From Linnemannia schmuckeri (taxonomy: Eukaryota > Mortierellomycota > Mortierellomycetes > Mortierellales > Mortierellaceae): 64,000 bases of DNA. This document shows, piece by piece, positions 1 through 10,992 of this stretch; positions within the stretch are counted from its first letter, which is position 1, and each line of letters opens with the position of its first letter. Below the pieces are notes generated by a model. It saw nothing but the letters and a program-made list of their open reading frames with translations. It did not search any database and was not told the DNA's origin. The stretch spans positions 1,488,001 through 1,552,000 of the forward strand of contig JANATG010000001.1 of the NCBI GenBank assembly GCA_029449235.1. Direction: 5' to 3'. Made by a program: the position numbers and the translations under genes.

Positions 1-159
1 TCGTTTTTCTCCCTCTTTCATCTTTGTCGGCTTCCCTTCTACTCCTCCTCCATCGTTGTCGGCTCAGAATCTTCCCTCAGATCAAACGCTGCACCCCGCA
101 CAATCTCTCGACTCATCCTCCAAACAAGTTTGGACTCCGGCCGTAGCTCTTTACTTTTT

Positions 160-2429
160 ATGGATACGTTATCCTCGACTGGCTCTGGCTCGACCTTGAG
201 TAGACTTCAATCCAATAGTAACCCTAGCAGCGTCCACCAACACAGCACTACCAACACCAGCAACACCGTGTCCATTGCAGCTGTTGCCGGACTCGGGTCT
301 GCCGAATTGATCGAGTCGAAACCAGCTGCATGGAGCAAGGCATCAGGACGGGTGGCTGCAGCCGCTGATGAAGCTGCCAACGATACATCTCGGCACAAGA
401 TCTCCGTGACTCGGGACACAAAGTCGTTGGACTACATAGCAAGGACCATGTTTGCAGGAGGAATTGCCGGTATCACTGTAAGCGACTTTTTATTACTGAA
501 TGTTTTCTTAAAGAGAAATAAGGGAAGAAGAAACCAAGTCTTCTGCAAAGCAGGTTAAAGCTCAGGGTGATTCACAATTAGCAACAGGGTTATGGTCCCG
601 TTTTGTTTGTTGGTGGTTGCGCAGACCAACGGATTACTCGACGCAAAGAAGACGACGAAAAAAATTATGAATTGTCCGTATGCTTTTGCTCAACCGACAA
701 AGCCAGCTCAAGTGCATCTGTTCCCTACAGGAAGTGTGACATCACTGCAACAGAAGCAGCGCTAGAGAGACATTCTTTGGAACTGCAGGACAGGACTGAA
801 AGTTTTCATAAAGCAGGAAAATGATCGATCACACGGGAGACAGCACCCAACAACACTGTGCCTGGAGAACGTTTCCCTTTCCCACATTCCGTCACTTTCC
901 CCCCACGGCTTGTCACTTTCCTTTTTCGGCTCGAATATTTTTTGTTATTTTGTTAGCAGGTTCCGAGAGGCAATAGCACTACCCGGCTCTCATACACAAA
1001 ATAACGAAAATGCAAGCAAACGTGGTCGCTGATGCCTCTCATTCGTTCTTCAATACTGTAGGCCAAGACAGCCGTCGCTCCTCTCGATCGTGTCAAGATT
1101 CTCTTCCAGGCCAGCAACCCTCAATTCGAAAAATATGCAGGTACATATCTCTTCTCGCCATGTTACTTTAGCCTTTGCCTTGCACTCAAGTTTACACTAG
1201 GAAAAATTCGCGGATTCAGCCGCGGGAAGAAAAAAAAATAATGAAATACGAAGCGCTCTGATTGCAGACATAACTGATATTGCGCTGCCAGGAAGAGTGC
1301 ACTGGATCAGGAGCCATCACTGCTGTGGACCAACTGCGGATTGAAAATGCTTGCCTTTGTACGCTTTATAAAAACAAGGATGTCTAACCAAATGGTAACT
1401 TTTGTTACAATAATAGGCACATGGACTGGTGTTTTCAAAGCTGCCAGGGACATTCACAAGACAGGAGGAGTCCACGGTCTGTTCCAAGGAAACTCTGCTA
1501 CGGTGCTCAGAATCTTTCCATATGCCGCCATCAAGTTTATGGCCTATGAACAATACCGCAGTGTAAGTGCTTTTGGAAATATTAGGTCAGGTACCGCGCC
1601 GGCTTATATTGAATCGAGTTCTAACCTGTGATGTGGTGTTTCCAGTTATTGATGCCCACTAGAAGAGATGAGACGCCTGGCAAGAAGTTCGTGGCTGGAT
1701 CCATGGCCGGTAGGAACTGAGCTTTAGCCGCACATCACTTCGTCCTCTCTAAGAAAGAAATATTGACTAAACACGTCGCATTTTTGCCTTCATTATACCG
1801 TAATAGGAGTTACGTCTGTATTCTTCACATACCCACTAGACTTGATCAGAGTACGTCTTGCCTATGAGACCAAAGCCACGCCTTACATGACACTTGCCCG
1901 CAAGGTTTACAATGAGCCAGCAGGACTTCACAGACCACCACACATGAGTTGGTTGCCAGCGCTCAAGATTTCCAACTTTTACCGCGGATTCCTCTGCTCG
2001 GTGGTAGGTATGATTCCCTATGCAGGAGCGTCGTTCTTTACACACGATGTGATGCAAGAGTTTTGTCGTGAAAACCTTCCCTGGACGCTCAAGCCTAACC
2101 AGAACCGGGGTCTGCCAGACAAGAATGGTGACTATTCTCGACCAGAGCTTCGAACGGTGGCTGAGTTGGCGTGTGGGGGTATTGCCGGAGCTGTTTCTCA
2201 GACGGCGTCGTATCCCCTGGAGGTTGTCCGCCGCAAAATGCAAGTTGCCGGTGCCTTGGACCCCAAGGTATTTGTCGGTATGTGGGAGACGGCCAAGCGT
2301 TTGTACATAGCAAAGGGAGTGCGTGGATTTTTTGTTGGATTGAGCATTGGATACCTCAAGGTCACGCCTTTGGTAGCCATTTCGTTCACAGTTTACGAGA
2401 GGATGAAAACCGCACTTGATATCAACTAG
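160..2429 (+). CDS. LEU5: LEU5-type mitochondrial carrier (coenzyme A-related, SLC25A16/A42 family)
   Basis: Predicted inner-membrane carrier of 409 residues. Exons are 160-477, 1062-1140, 1417-1562, 1646-1709 and 1807-2429; all junctions are GT-AG and stay in frame. The three mitochondrial-carrier repeats are visible: [16 protein letters not shown] in exon 2, [17 protein letters not shown] at the start of exon 5 and [18 protein letters not shown] near the end, each with the Px[DE]xx[RK] signature. The long serine/threonine-rich N-terminus (about 100 residues) before the first repeat resembles yeast Leu5p, which is needed for coenzyme A accumulation in the matrix; that substrate is known for the family, not shown here. 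The start is the first ATG in frame at 160; reading upstream finds no other ATG. Related ADP/ATP-like or SLC25A42 carriers are the alternative assignment. Confidence 0.85.
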
Positions 2430-2937
2430 ACGTGAACAAACTTCATAAACTTTTACTATTGTATTCTACGCGTGTGAGTGCTTGTATGATCGTGATTTGA
2501 TGGCAGGGCAACTCAAACGCGATGAAAGAGGTGCTGAATGTTGCGCGGCTAATTGTTCTTGCATGCGCTGTTTTTCTGCATTTGTCGGAGATTTTTTCCA
2601 GCCCCTGCACTCATGACAGATATGACGAACTGAGAGGGGTTTTTTTTTCGAAAAAGGTCGACTGGACATGAAAGGACGAAGAGGAAATGTCAAGCACGAC
2701 TTCAGCCCAACATAAACGCACGTTCTTCATCCACGCGAGCAGAATTTTGTAATCATATGGCAATTGACAGCACACAAAATACTGGAATCTAACGTTGCGG
2801 TGAGTCCAAGGTTCATAATTGTGGCCAACGAAGTTGGCTTCAGAGAGTCCATGATTGAAGCGGCTCAATTGACATGGCCGAGCTGAAGCCGAAATCAGAA
2901 TGTGAAGCTGCGGGGAATGGAGACACTGGAGACAAGA

Positions 2938-2939
<2 letters not shown>

Positions 2940-2971
<32 letters not shown>
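2940..2971. repeat. Poly(T) tract, 32 nt
   Basis: Uninterrupted T run in the gene-poor interval upstream of ERG6. Confidence 0.9.
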
Positions 2972-2974
<3 letters not shown>

Positions 2975-4427
2975 CCTTTTCGGATGAGTCCCGGTGGATT
3001 TTTTGTATTTAGTCCGTGTATGTATCGTATCGATGACGACGATCTGTTTAGTCCAGGGACATGAACTTTATCCCATGTCCCCCTTTTTTTTGTCCTTTCA
3101 TCTTCTCCAGCCTATGTTTGAAATTTCGTGATGTTTTTTTTCTATTGCACTGGGCGCAGTGGAGTGATAGGGAGTAGAAAATCACCCCACTTCTTCATCT
3201 CAAAATGAGAGACATAGCTGCATGGGTGTGGGAAGGACGAAGAAGGGGTGCTTTGTTCAAGTCGAGGGCTGCTGTGATGGAGAGCTTCATGTGTTCAATA
3301 TTAAAAGCACTTGAAAGGCGTGCCGTTACGGACGGAGGTGGGGACAGGCGTGAGCGGGTATTTTGTTTGTCGCTTCTTTTTTTTCTCCCTATATACCCAC
3401 TGGCTGCGCACACTTACTACGGAGTTGAATCACATATCCTGCGGCAGAAGAACTGAAAGGGGGACATGACTCTGGGCCTTTTCAATTGACAAGGGGAGGT
3501 TTTTTTTTCTGAGCTCTTTTCTCGAAGGAGAGGTCGTTGCTGTAATCGTTTCCTTTTCGGATGTGGTTAAAAAGAGAGAGTTTGAGCCCTCGCTGTCTTT
3601 GTTTTGTTTGTTGTTGCGATATTGGTTTGTGTTCAACCACCTTGTCCTTCAATTAAGAAGTAGAAAATTGATCTGCGAATGTGAAGGTGTAAGAGCGAAA
3701 CCAGGAGGAAGGACAGTCGAGAAAGAAAGCATGCAAATGATGTCAATTTTCTATTATGTTATGTCTCTTCTTTCCTCCGTCTGAAAACGTCGACAAAGAA
3801 GGAAATAAATGAAAAAGAGAAAGGGCGTTTAGATGTATCCATGTTTCTTGCAACGGCCCCCACCCTGTTTTTTTTTTCTGTTTGTTGATGTTTTCCGATG
3901 GAAGGATCGATTTTGCATACGACGCCATGTACGACCGACCATCGAGCTCATCGACGCCCAACCCTTTTTCATAACATTTTATTTTCCTTCCGAGTGAGGA
4001 ATGGAGATTGTGGTGGTTCAGCGATGCTTACTACTTTGGTGGCAACCGAGGGTTAGTGCAACAAAAGAAATACAAAATGTTCACAGAGTGGTACCTCCTG
4101 AAGGACATCGAAGGCGCAACTGTGTTTTGTAGTCTGGCATTACTATTTTTTCCTGTTGTTACCGGTGGTAGTGTCACCTGGCTGGATAGTAGAATTGAGC
4201 GGGAAGTGGCATCCCCGGGTTTCCGGTAACCTGTGAACCCATGAAGGAGAGAAGGAGAGTTTGAGTGAAACTGGAGCACTGCGCTAGGCCGCTGGAGGAT
4301 CACACAATGGCCACATTGGAATGAGTAGGACACCAAACCTTCAGTTCCCTTCGGAGAGTTTTTCATAAGAGAGAAAAGCGGGCTGGTTCGTCGTAGAGTA
4401 AGGAGAATGGTGGCGGCAATGGACGTG

Positions 4428-4428
<1 letters not shown>

Positions 4429-4465
<37 letters not shown>
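4429..4465. repeat. Poly(T) tract, 37 nt
   Basis: Longest homopolymer in the window, in the same interval; it generates an artefactual polylysine open frame on the minus strand. Confidence 0.9.
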
Positions 4466-5237
4466 CATTAGTCAACTTGTTTTTGTCAGCATTAGTAAAG
4501 GTAGCCTCAAGTGATAATGACATTTGCAATTGTTCAATTGACGTCTTTCTGTCCTTTCAATTTCTCCCGCCCTTCTTCGCAGCTGTTTTCTTGCGCAATC
4601 ACAACTGTATTCGCAGGGCGAGGGTGAAGATACCATTGCACAGTTCTTTGTTTGATGGAATGATTAGAAAACGGCTAGATCAAAAAATAAAAAAGTAATT
4701 CACAAAGGGTGCGGCGAAGTAGTTTTGTAGGCTGAGATCGAGCAATGGTAACATTTTAAATTCATGATCCATTGCAAATTCCACAAAAAACGGGAAAAGA
4801 TGGTGGTATGCCTGCAAGAACAGGATTGTTGTTGTTGTCCTTGACATCGATCATTCATCAGGAGAGAAGGGAGAAATGGGCGGGATTACTTTACCCTCCT
4901 TTCTCTTCCCACTCCGGAAGAAGCTTACCCGACCAATGTAATTGAAGAAAATTGTCAATTTTTTTTTCAGATGGCGGCGAGCCAACTGGGCGACGATATG
5001 ATACGATGTCATCTTTTTTCATGCCTCACACACACTGGCACACCACAACTGCCTTACATGGTTAGCCTTTTACTCTTCGCTCTTTGACCGGGACTGAACT
5101 GACTGAGTGACTGACTGACTCTCAATCACTCCCTTTGACTGACTAGGATCTCCATCCTATTCTGCTCATCTCACCTACTCCTCTCTCCAATTCACCCATC
5201 ATTATTCGCCGCGCAGCGCCAATCTTGCGTTTTTTCC

Positions 5238-5245
5238 TATATAAG
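5238..5245 (+). promoter_or_regulatory. TATA box of ERG6
   Basis: TATATAAG lies about 215 bases upstream of the ERG6 start codon, followed by a CT-rich leader typical of strongly expressed fungal genes. No other TATA-like octamer lies closer to the gene. Confidence 0.5.
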
Positions 5246-5458
5246 GTCCTCTCTCTGCTCCCCTTTGTTCGCATTCAAACTATCTAACGTTTCTTCTTGT
5301 ACAAACTCCTCTGTTCCTTTTTTTCTCTTCTCTTCTCTTCTTTCTCCTCCCTTAATATCCTCATCTACTCTCCACTACCTTCAACTTGAAGACATTTACA
5401 CCTCCCCCCTCTAATCTTTCCCTACTAACCAAACCCAACCAACCCAACGCTCAAAGCA

Positions 5459-7212
5459 ATGGCTCCTTCAAGAACCTCGACAACCTCCTCATCAACTGCG
5501 CTAATCTCGCAACGCAACCAAGAAGACCTGGCCCGGTCCAAGACATTGCACGGCCACACCTTCAACGACAATCACCACCAGGACTCCTTCCTTTCCAAGC
5601 TCAACAAGAAGGACCGTGATTTCCAACCCGCCGTCGTTGATAAATATCTCGACAACTGGAAGGAGGATCGACCGGAACTCGAGTCTGAGGAGGATAAGGC
5701 TCAACGCCAAACTGCGTACAAGGCCGTAGCGAATTCGTTTTATGATTTGGCGACTGATTTCTATGAGGTAAGGAAGCAAGCAAAGAAGCAAAGAAGAAAT
5801 TTTGTGGGAGGTTTTTTATTGGGTGTGGCGTGGATGGGATGGATGGTGTGTGAGAATTGAGGTGGGAATCGGGGAGCCGGAACAGAGTATTTCAATTTTT
5901 TTTTTTTGTGGTATGGAACTGAGATATATCCATGGATTGCAGGACGCCTTTTTTTGGTTTATCTCTCTTTGTCTTTGGCATGCCAAGGTCGAGGATAGAG
6001 GCAAGGGAGGACAAGGGACAATGAGGGATAAAAGAGAAAAAGATTTTATGACATTGGATATGGGTGGGGTTGGGTGATCCTTCACGACCATCGATCAAAT
6101 TAACGCGTCAAGACAGAGCCGAAGACAAAAGAGGGCTCTTCTTTATTTCGAGACAAACAATACAATTCAAGTTTTGCCGTGTTCACCCTTTGGAATGATT
6201 AACAACTGCGAACAAACAAAACCGAACAAAAAAAAGCGCCCAATGCGCAAATCGCACAGCGCACAAACAACAAACATCGATGTCCTAACAAACCTCCCGC
6301 CATTTATGTTTTTATCTTTAACAACTCATGAAATAGTATGCTTGGGGAACATCGTTCCACTTTTGCAGATTTCATCCTCGCGAGCCCTTTCATCAAGCCA
6401 TCGCTCGCCATGAACATTACCTCGCCGCTAACATGGGTATCCAGCCTCACCACCGCGTTCTCGATATTGGCTGTGGCGTCGGCGGACCTGCCCGGGAGAT
6501 TGGGCATTTCACCGGTGCCCATATTACGGGGCTCAACAACAACGATTACCAAATCGCCCGTGCGAAGCGCTACGCCATCAGTGCCGGGTTGGACAAGCGG
6601 TCGGATTTCATTAAGGGCGATTTTATGAACATGCCAATTGACGATAACTCGTATGATGCCTGCTATGCCATCGAGGCGACTGTTCATGCGTCGACTCTGG
6701 AGGGTGTTTATGGCGAGGCTTACAGGATCTTGAAACCCGGTGGAGTCTTTGGATGTTACGAGTGGGTCATGACCGACAAGTACGATCCAACCAACCCCGA
6801 ACACCTCCGCATCGTCCGCGGCCTCGAAGTCGGCAACGGCATCGCCCAGATGTTGACCGTCAAGGACTGTCTCAAGGCCCTCGAGACCGTGGGTTTCACG
6901 ATTGAGAAGAACATGGATATGGGCGAGACCGATGACAAGATCAAGTGGTACTACCCTCTTCAAGGAGATATCCGCCAGGCGAACGCGTTCTGGGATTACT
7001 TGACGGTTCTCCGGACCACGACTGCTGGACGTGCCGCGACGACGTATATGGTCAAGACTTTGGAGTCCTTGGGACTTGTTGCCCCCGGTAGTGCCAAGGT
7101 GTCGACTATTCTGCAGACTGCTGCTGATGCTGTCCTTGAGGGTGCGCTTTTGGGTATTTTCACGCCCATGTACTTCTTCGTCGCCCGAAAACCCTTGACC
7201 GCCTCTCAGTAA
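5459..7212 (+). CDS. ERG6: Sterol 24-C-methyltransferase
   Basis: Transfers a methyl group from S-adenosylmethionine to C24 of the sterol side chain in ergosterol synthesis, at the ER or lipid droplets. Exons are 5459-5767 and 6337-7212 (569-base intron), giving 394 residues, close to yeast Erg6 (383). The junction rebuilds the family motif Y-x-W-G-T-S-F-H-F. The SAM-binding motif I, VLDIGCGVGGPAREI, starts near residue 144. LNNNDYQI, the acidic stretch with DACYAIEATVHA, and the ILKPGGVFGCYEWVMTDKYD segment all follow in the order seen in the family. The C-terminal domain ends in FTPMYFFVARKP. The gene is convergent with the sterol isomerase gene, 188 bases downstream. AATAAA-type signals occur about 135 bases past the stop. 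Confidence 0.95.
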
Positions 7213-7400
7213 TCTTTCCCTCTCATCTTACTTCTTTGTTACCACTTACTTTTAGCCATCTTCACTCATCTCTCTTGTAATTATCTCCTTTCGTCAATTC
7301 TCTTCTCATCAAGCTATATAGCCTTTACCTTTTGTTCATATGCACATAATAAACACGTTACATTTCACATTATCCGCTAAAAAAAACCACCAAATTATCT

Positions 7401-8236
7401 TTATTGAAGTTTCTTTATCTTATTCTTCTCGTTCTCCGAAACCCGCTCAGTTTCCTGTACTGCCTTCGCAAGCACTCTAACCGAACCCCACAATAAATAA
7501 ACAGGAATCAACAACCAGAACGAATTAAAGAACCAGAAATACAAGTAGTAATAATAAGGATGAGGATCACTATGCGGGGAACCCTCAAAGATCGAGGTAC
7601 AATAGTAAAGCGTGCAGCCGTAGATGTGGGCCAGGGAGAGCATCAGTTGGGCGATGTGGCGGGAGGGTTGGTTGTGGTAGAGGGACCATGCGCAAAAGAC
7701 TGACAATGGACCCCACGCTAACTATTGTGTAGCCGTTGAAGAAGAAACCGATGGAACCAGTGAAGGTGAAAAACGCGTTAAGATTACTACCCCAATGGCC
7801 CTATGACAAAAGAAGAAAAAATAGTCAAGAAACAAAGAAAAAAGAAAAAACTTACGGTGGTGATAGCCTCAACAACCCGAACAAAAGAATCGCTCGTCAA
7901 GTAACGCGAATCACTAATCGCATACTCTTTCCACACCTGGGCAACAGGGCTGTTATCCCCCGCCAAGATGGCATGATAGATCCCATAATAGCCCTCGAAT
8001 CCAAGATGTAACGCCGCACAGAGGAGGAACCAAAAGAAAGAGAACTTTTCGCCAAGGGGTGCCAGGGTCGAATGACGACGAGGGTATCCGAGAATGCAGA
8101 CGAAGAACAGAACTGCGAGGAAACCCGCGGAGACGTAGACGAGGGTGTGGAAGACGGTGTTAGTGTTGGGAACGTAGTGGTCGAGGATGAGGCCCTGCGG
8201 ATAGTATGGATGAGGTGTCTTAATTCCTGCTGCCAT
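7401..8236 (-). CDS. EBP: EBP-type 3-beta-hydroxysteroid delta8-delta7 isomerase (EXPERA domain)
   Basis: Moves the sterol ring double bond from C8 to C7, an ER membrane step. Exons (transcription order) are 8236-7856 and 7721-7401, giving 233 residues against about 230 in animals. The join gives EAITT-LAWGPLS, matching the family. Residues corresponding to the known catalytic set of human EBP are present, and four fall at the same numbers: H77, E81, E123 and T126. The later N and W sit in NSFWLLIP. HPYYP and WKEYAISDSRY are also family hallmarks, and four or five hydrophobic membrane spans are evident. Ascomycetes and basidiomycetes normally do this step with ERG2, an unrelated fold, so an EBP-type enzyme is notable. 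It is tail to tail with ERG6 and 308 bases downstream of the UXS stop. Confidence 0.92.
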
Positions 8237-8544
8237 CACGTAGAGATGATGAAGGATGTGTGGTGCAAAAACGGAATGAGGGAGGACCTTAATTTTCAGG
8301 AACGAAAAGATAAAACAAGAACAGGCCATCCATTCCTCTAGGGCATTTGTGGCTTGCACTCTAATCGATGGCGCATCGCATCCAGTAACTATTGTACGCT
8401 GTAAAGTGTAGTTGCTACATTTTGCACATGTAGGGTTGACTAAGCTAGAGACTACAGTGAAGATGGGTGTGTGTATGCAATGTGCCATGAAAAAAGGTGA
8501 GCAAATGGGTGTGAGAAAGGTTCCAGAATGTGCGCTGATTATAT
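8237..8544. other. Short spacer between the UXS stop and the EBP start
   Basis: Contains the 5' flank of the EBP gene and the 3' flank of UXS, both on the minus strand. An open frame runs into it in frame with EBP, but the family-like N-terminus starts at the MAAGIK methionine at 8236, so it is treated as leader. No other element seen. Confidence 0.6.
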
Positions 8545-10154
8545 CTAGTCCGTGTACCACGCCTGCTCGCTTTTGGTCTTCTTGAAGTACTGCACAGTCT
8601 CACGGATACCCTGGTAGACAGAGAACTTGGGGTTCCAGCCAAGGTACTTCTGGGCCCTCCCGATATCCGGTCGTCGCCTCTGAGGGTCATCCTCGGTCGG
8701 TGGAAGACTCATGATCTCGACATCGGTATTAATCTCGTTCCGGATCATCTCTGCAAATTCGCGGATAGTGAACTCCTCGGGGTTGCCTAGGTTGACAGGC
8801 TCCTTGTAGTTCCGGTTCATTAGCAAAATCAATCCATCCACCAAGTCGTGGATATATTGGAACGACCGCGTCTGCTGCCCATCACCATAGATCGTCAGCT
8901 CGTCTCCTCGCAGGGCCTGCATAATAAAGTTGCTGACCACACGGCCATCGTTTTCGTTCATCCTGGGTCCAAATGTATTGAAGATCCTGGCAACCCGGAC
9001 ATCAACCTCGTCCTGCTGCATATACGAGTACGTTAAAGTCTCGGCAACGCGCTTTCCTTCATCGTAGCAGGCTCTTGGTCCAATTGGATTGACATGGCCC
9101 CAATATGTCTCCTTCTGCGGATGTTCCTCCGGATCTCCGTACACCTCTAGAAAAAAAAAAAGTTAAAAAAGGGTTGGCCCGTCATCATCGTGCAGATATG
9201 GTTAGTAAAAACATCAGAAAAAAGATAAGCAGCTCTTCTTTCCTCGGCGGAAATAAAAAAGAGGTCGACAAGAAAATGCTCCGCGTATAAAAAAAGCAGA
9301 CAAGGTCCCCAATGCTCACCGGAGGTTGAAGTCAAGAGGAAGCGCGCCTTGGTCCGCTTGGCGAGTCCCAACATGTTGATTGTGCCCATGACAGAGGTCT
9401 TGACGGTCTTGATAGGGTTGTATTGGTAATGAGGTGGTGAGGCCGGGCAGGCAAGGTGGTAGATCTGGTCAACCTCGATCATAAAGGGATCAACCACGTC
9501 GTGGCGAATGAGCTCAAAATGAGGGTGACCCAGCCAGTGTTGGACATTCCTCTTGCTTCCTGTGAAAAAGTTGTCGAGCACAATCACCTCGTGGCCCATC
9601 AGCATCAACCGGTCAACTAGGTGGGACCCGACAAACCCCGCTCCTCCTGTGACAAGAATGCGTTTCCGTTCGTGGTTGAGCAGCATCTTGACCGACGGGA
9701 AGGACGGCGAATGAGGGAAGGAGAGCGTCTTGTCGTGGAGGTTGACCTTACGGTAGGCGTCTGTCTGCTCGGGCAGGTACAGTTGCTGCAGAACGCTCAG
9801 CGCGATGTCTGATCGCACAGCCTTGTCGCCCACGACCGTCACTTGGTTTGCACTGTTGGGCTGGCTGACTTCACTGCCTATTCCCGGTCCCTGTTGTTGT
9901 TGTCCCTCGCCCGCTTCGATTACCAAGCCCGGGGCAAGGGCTGTGCTGTCAGCGCTATCTCGTATCCTCAACACATCATCCCCGCTGCTGTTATTGCTGT
10001 TCGACTGGGAAGAAGAGTCGGTTGCGACCTCAAACTTTGAGCGGATCATGGGTGTCTGAGCAGTATTTGGTGCTGCTGTTGCTGTTGCTGCTGTGTCGAT
10101 GTTGTCCCGTGTCAGTTCGTTATTGTTCCTCTGTGGTCCTGCTGACTGTTCCAT
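8545..10154 (-). CDS. UXS1: UDP-glucuronic acid decarboxylase (UDP-xylose synthase)
   Basis: Converts UDP-glucuronate to UDP-xylose using bound NAD, a Golgi or cytosolic short-chain dehydrogenase of the extended class. Exons are 10154-9320 and 9146-8545, total 478 residues. The junction rebuilds TSTSEVYGDP. The NAD-binding GGAGFVG is at residues 170-176, HDVVDPF and [17 protein letters not shown] follow, and the catalytic pair is Y306 and K310 in YDEGKR. The C-terminal part [19 protein letters not shown] and [11 protein letters not shown] is typical. The first 155 residues are Q/S/T-rich and poorly conserved, with no clear membrane anchor. The frame stays open upstream through a CT-rich leader, but the ATG at 10154 is preferred because upstream sequence is low-complexity and polyK-like. 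Confidence 0.93.
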
Positions 10155-10992
10155 TCGAGAATAGGTAAAGTAGGCTAGAGTTGTTTGCTCTGTTGTCGTT
10201 ATATGGTTTGTGAGTGGCGTGTGTGCGAATGAACTGGGAATGCAAAAAGAAAAGAGAAGGTATGGGTGTGAACGTGAATGGGAATGTGAATGGGGTGACC
10301 GAGAAGGCGAATAAGGAACGCGTGTGTCACTTTTTTTTTTTTTTTTTTGCAACGTAGGGGTTTTTGAAAGGGGGAAAGTGTGGAGGAGTAGGAAAGGGGA
10401 GAAAAAAGAGGGAAGGCAGGGAAGGAAGGGAAGAGAGGAGGAGAGGAGGTGGGAGGAAAGTAAGGGAAGGTAAAGAAAGAATGAAAAGAAAAGAGAAGAA
10501 AGAAAGCTGAAAGTGAGATATGTGAGTGTGAGAGACACATTATCATCAGATGAGGCTCATGGATGGAATGCGCCCGGAAGGATAACTTAATCGGCTCGTA
10601 GGGTAAAGAAGTGGCGCCGTCTCGTCATTATTCTCGTTCATCAATGTTCGCCCTTTTTTTTTTTTTTTTTTTTTTTTGCCACTATACTCTCTCTCGCCCT
10701 CTCTCTGCTCTCGACGTAAATAGATCCTGGGCACGCCGATAACGCCACTAGACCCTGCTTCCTCTTCTTTTTCTGCCATGCTGGCTGCAGTTGTCACAAG
10801 TAGATTCACTACTTATACATGTACCTTTCGTGCTCTCAAATAAAAACAATGTCGCACTGACGACTCTTTGGAATTGCAGCTGTTTTATTATTAATAATTG
10901 CATTCTTCATTATTACGAAAACCTTGAAAAAAGTCGGCGCACAACACGAGGAGGACAAGAAACATTCCGCCCATTCCAGGCCCTCTACTTTA
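10155..10992. other. Purine/pyrimidine-rich leader and spacer upstream of UXS1
   Basis: The stretch 10230-10550 is strongly GA-rich on the plus strand, so the UXS1 transcript would have a CT-rich leader. A 24-nt T tract lies at 10654-10677. No coding region is supported. The distal part is the 3' flank of the TMX2-like gene. Confidence 0.55.

Larger units (their letters stand above)
2430..5237. other. Gene-poor 2.8 kb interval with long poly(T) tracts
   Basis: No convincing coding region on either strand; short open frames here have no recognisable domains and are broken by homopolymers. It contains pure T tracts at 2940-2971 (32 nt) and 4429-4465 (37 nt) and an ATCACCCCAC decamer at 3181-3190. 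It holds the 3' end of the LEU5-type gene and the distal 5' flank of ERG6. Confidence 0.7.

Noticed and set aside
4031..4529. Open frames starting with polylysine
   Set aside because: The lysines come from the poly(T) tract at 4429-4465; the rest has no domain.
2430..5237. A hidden gene in the 2.8 kb gap
   Set aside because: I looked for splice-joined conserved segments on both strands and found none; short frames are unrelated to each other.
10155..10538. N-terminal extension of UXS1 starting [12 protein letters not shown]
   Set aside because: The upstream frame is CT-rich leader sequence with a homopolymer-derived polylysine stretch and no similarity to UXS; the ATG at 10154 fits better.
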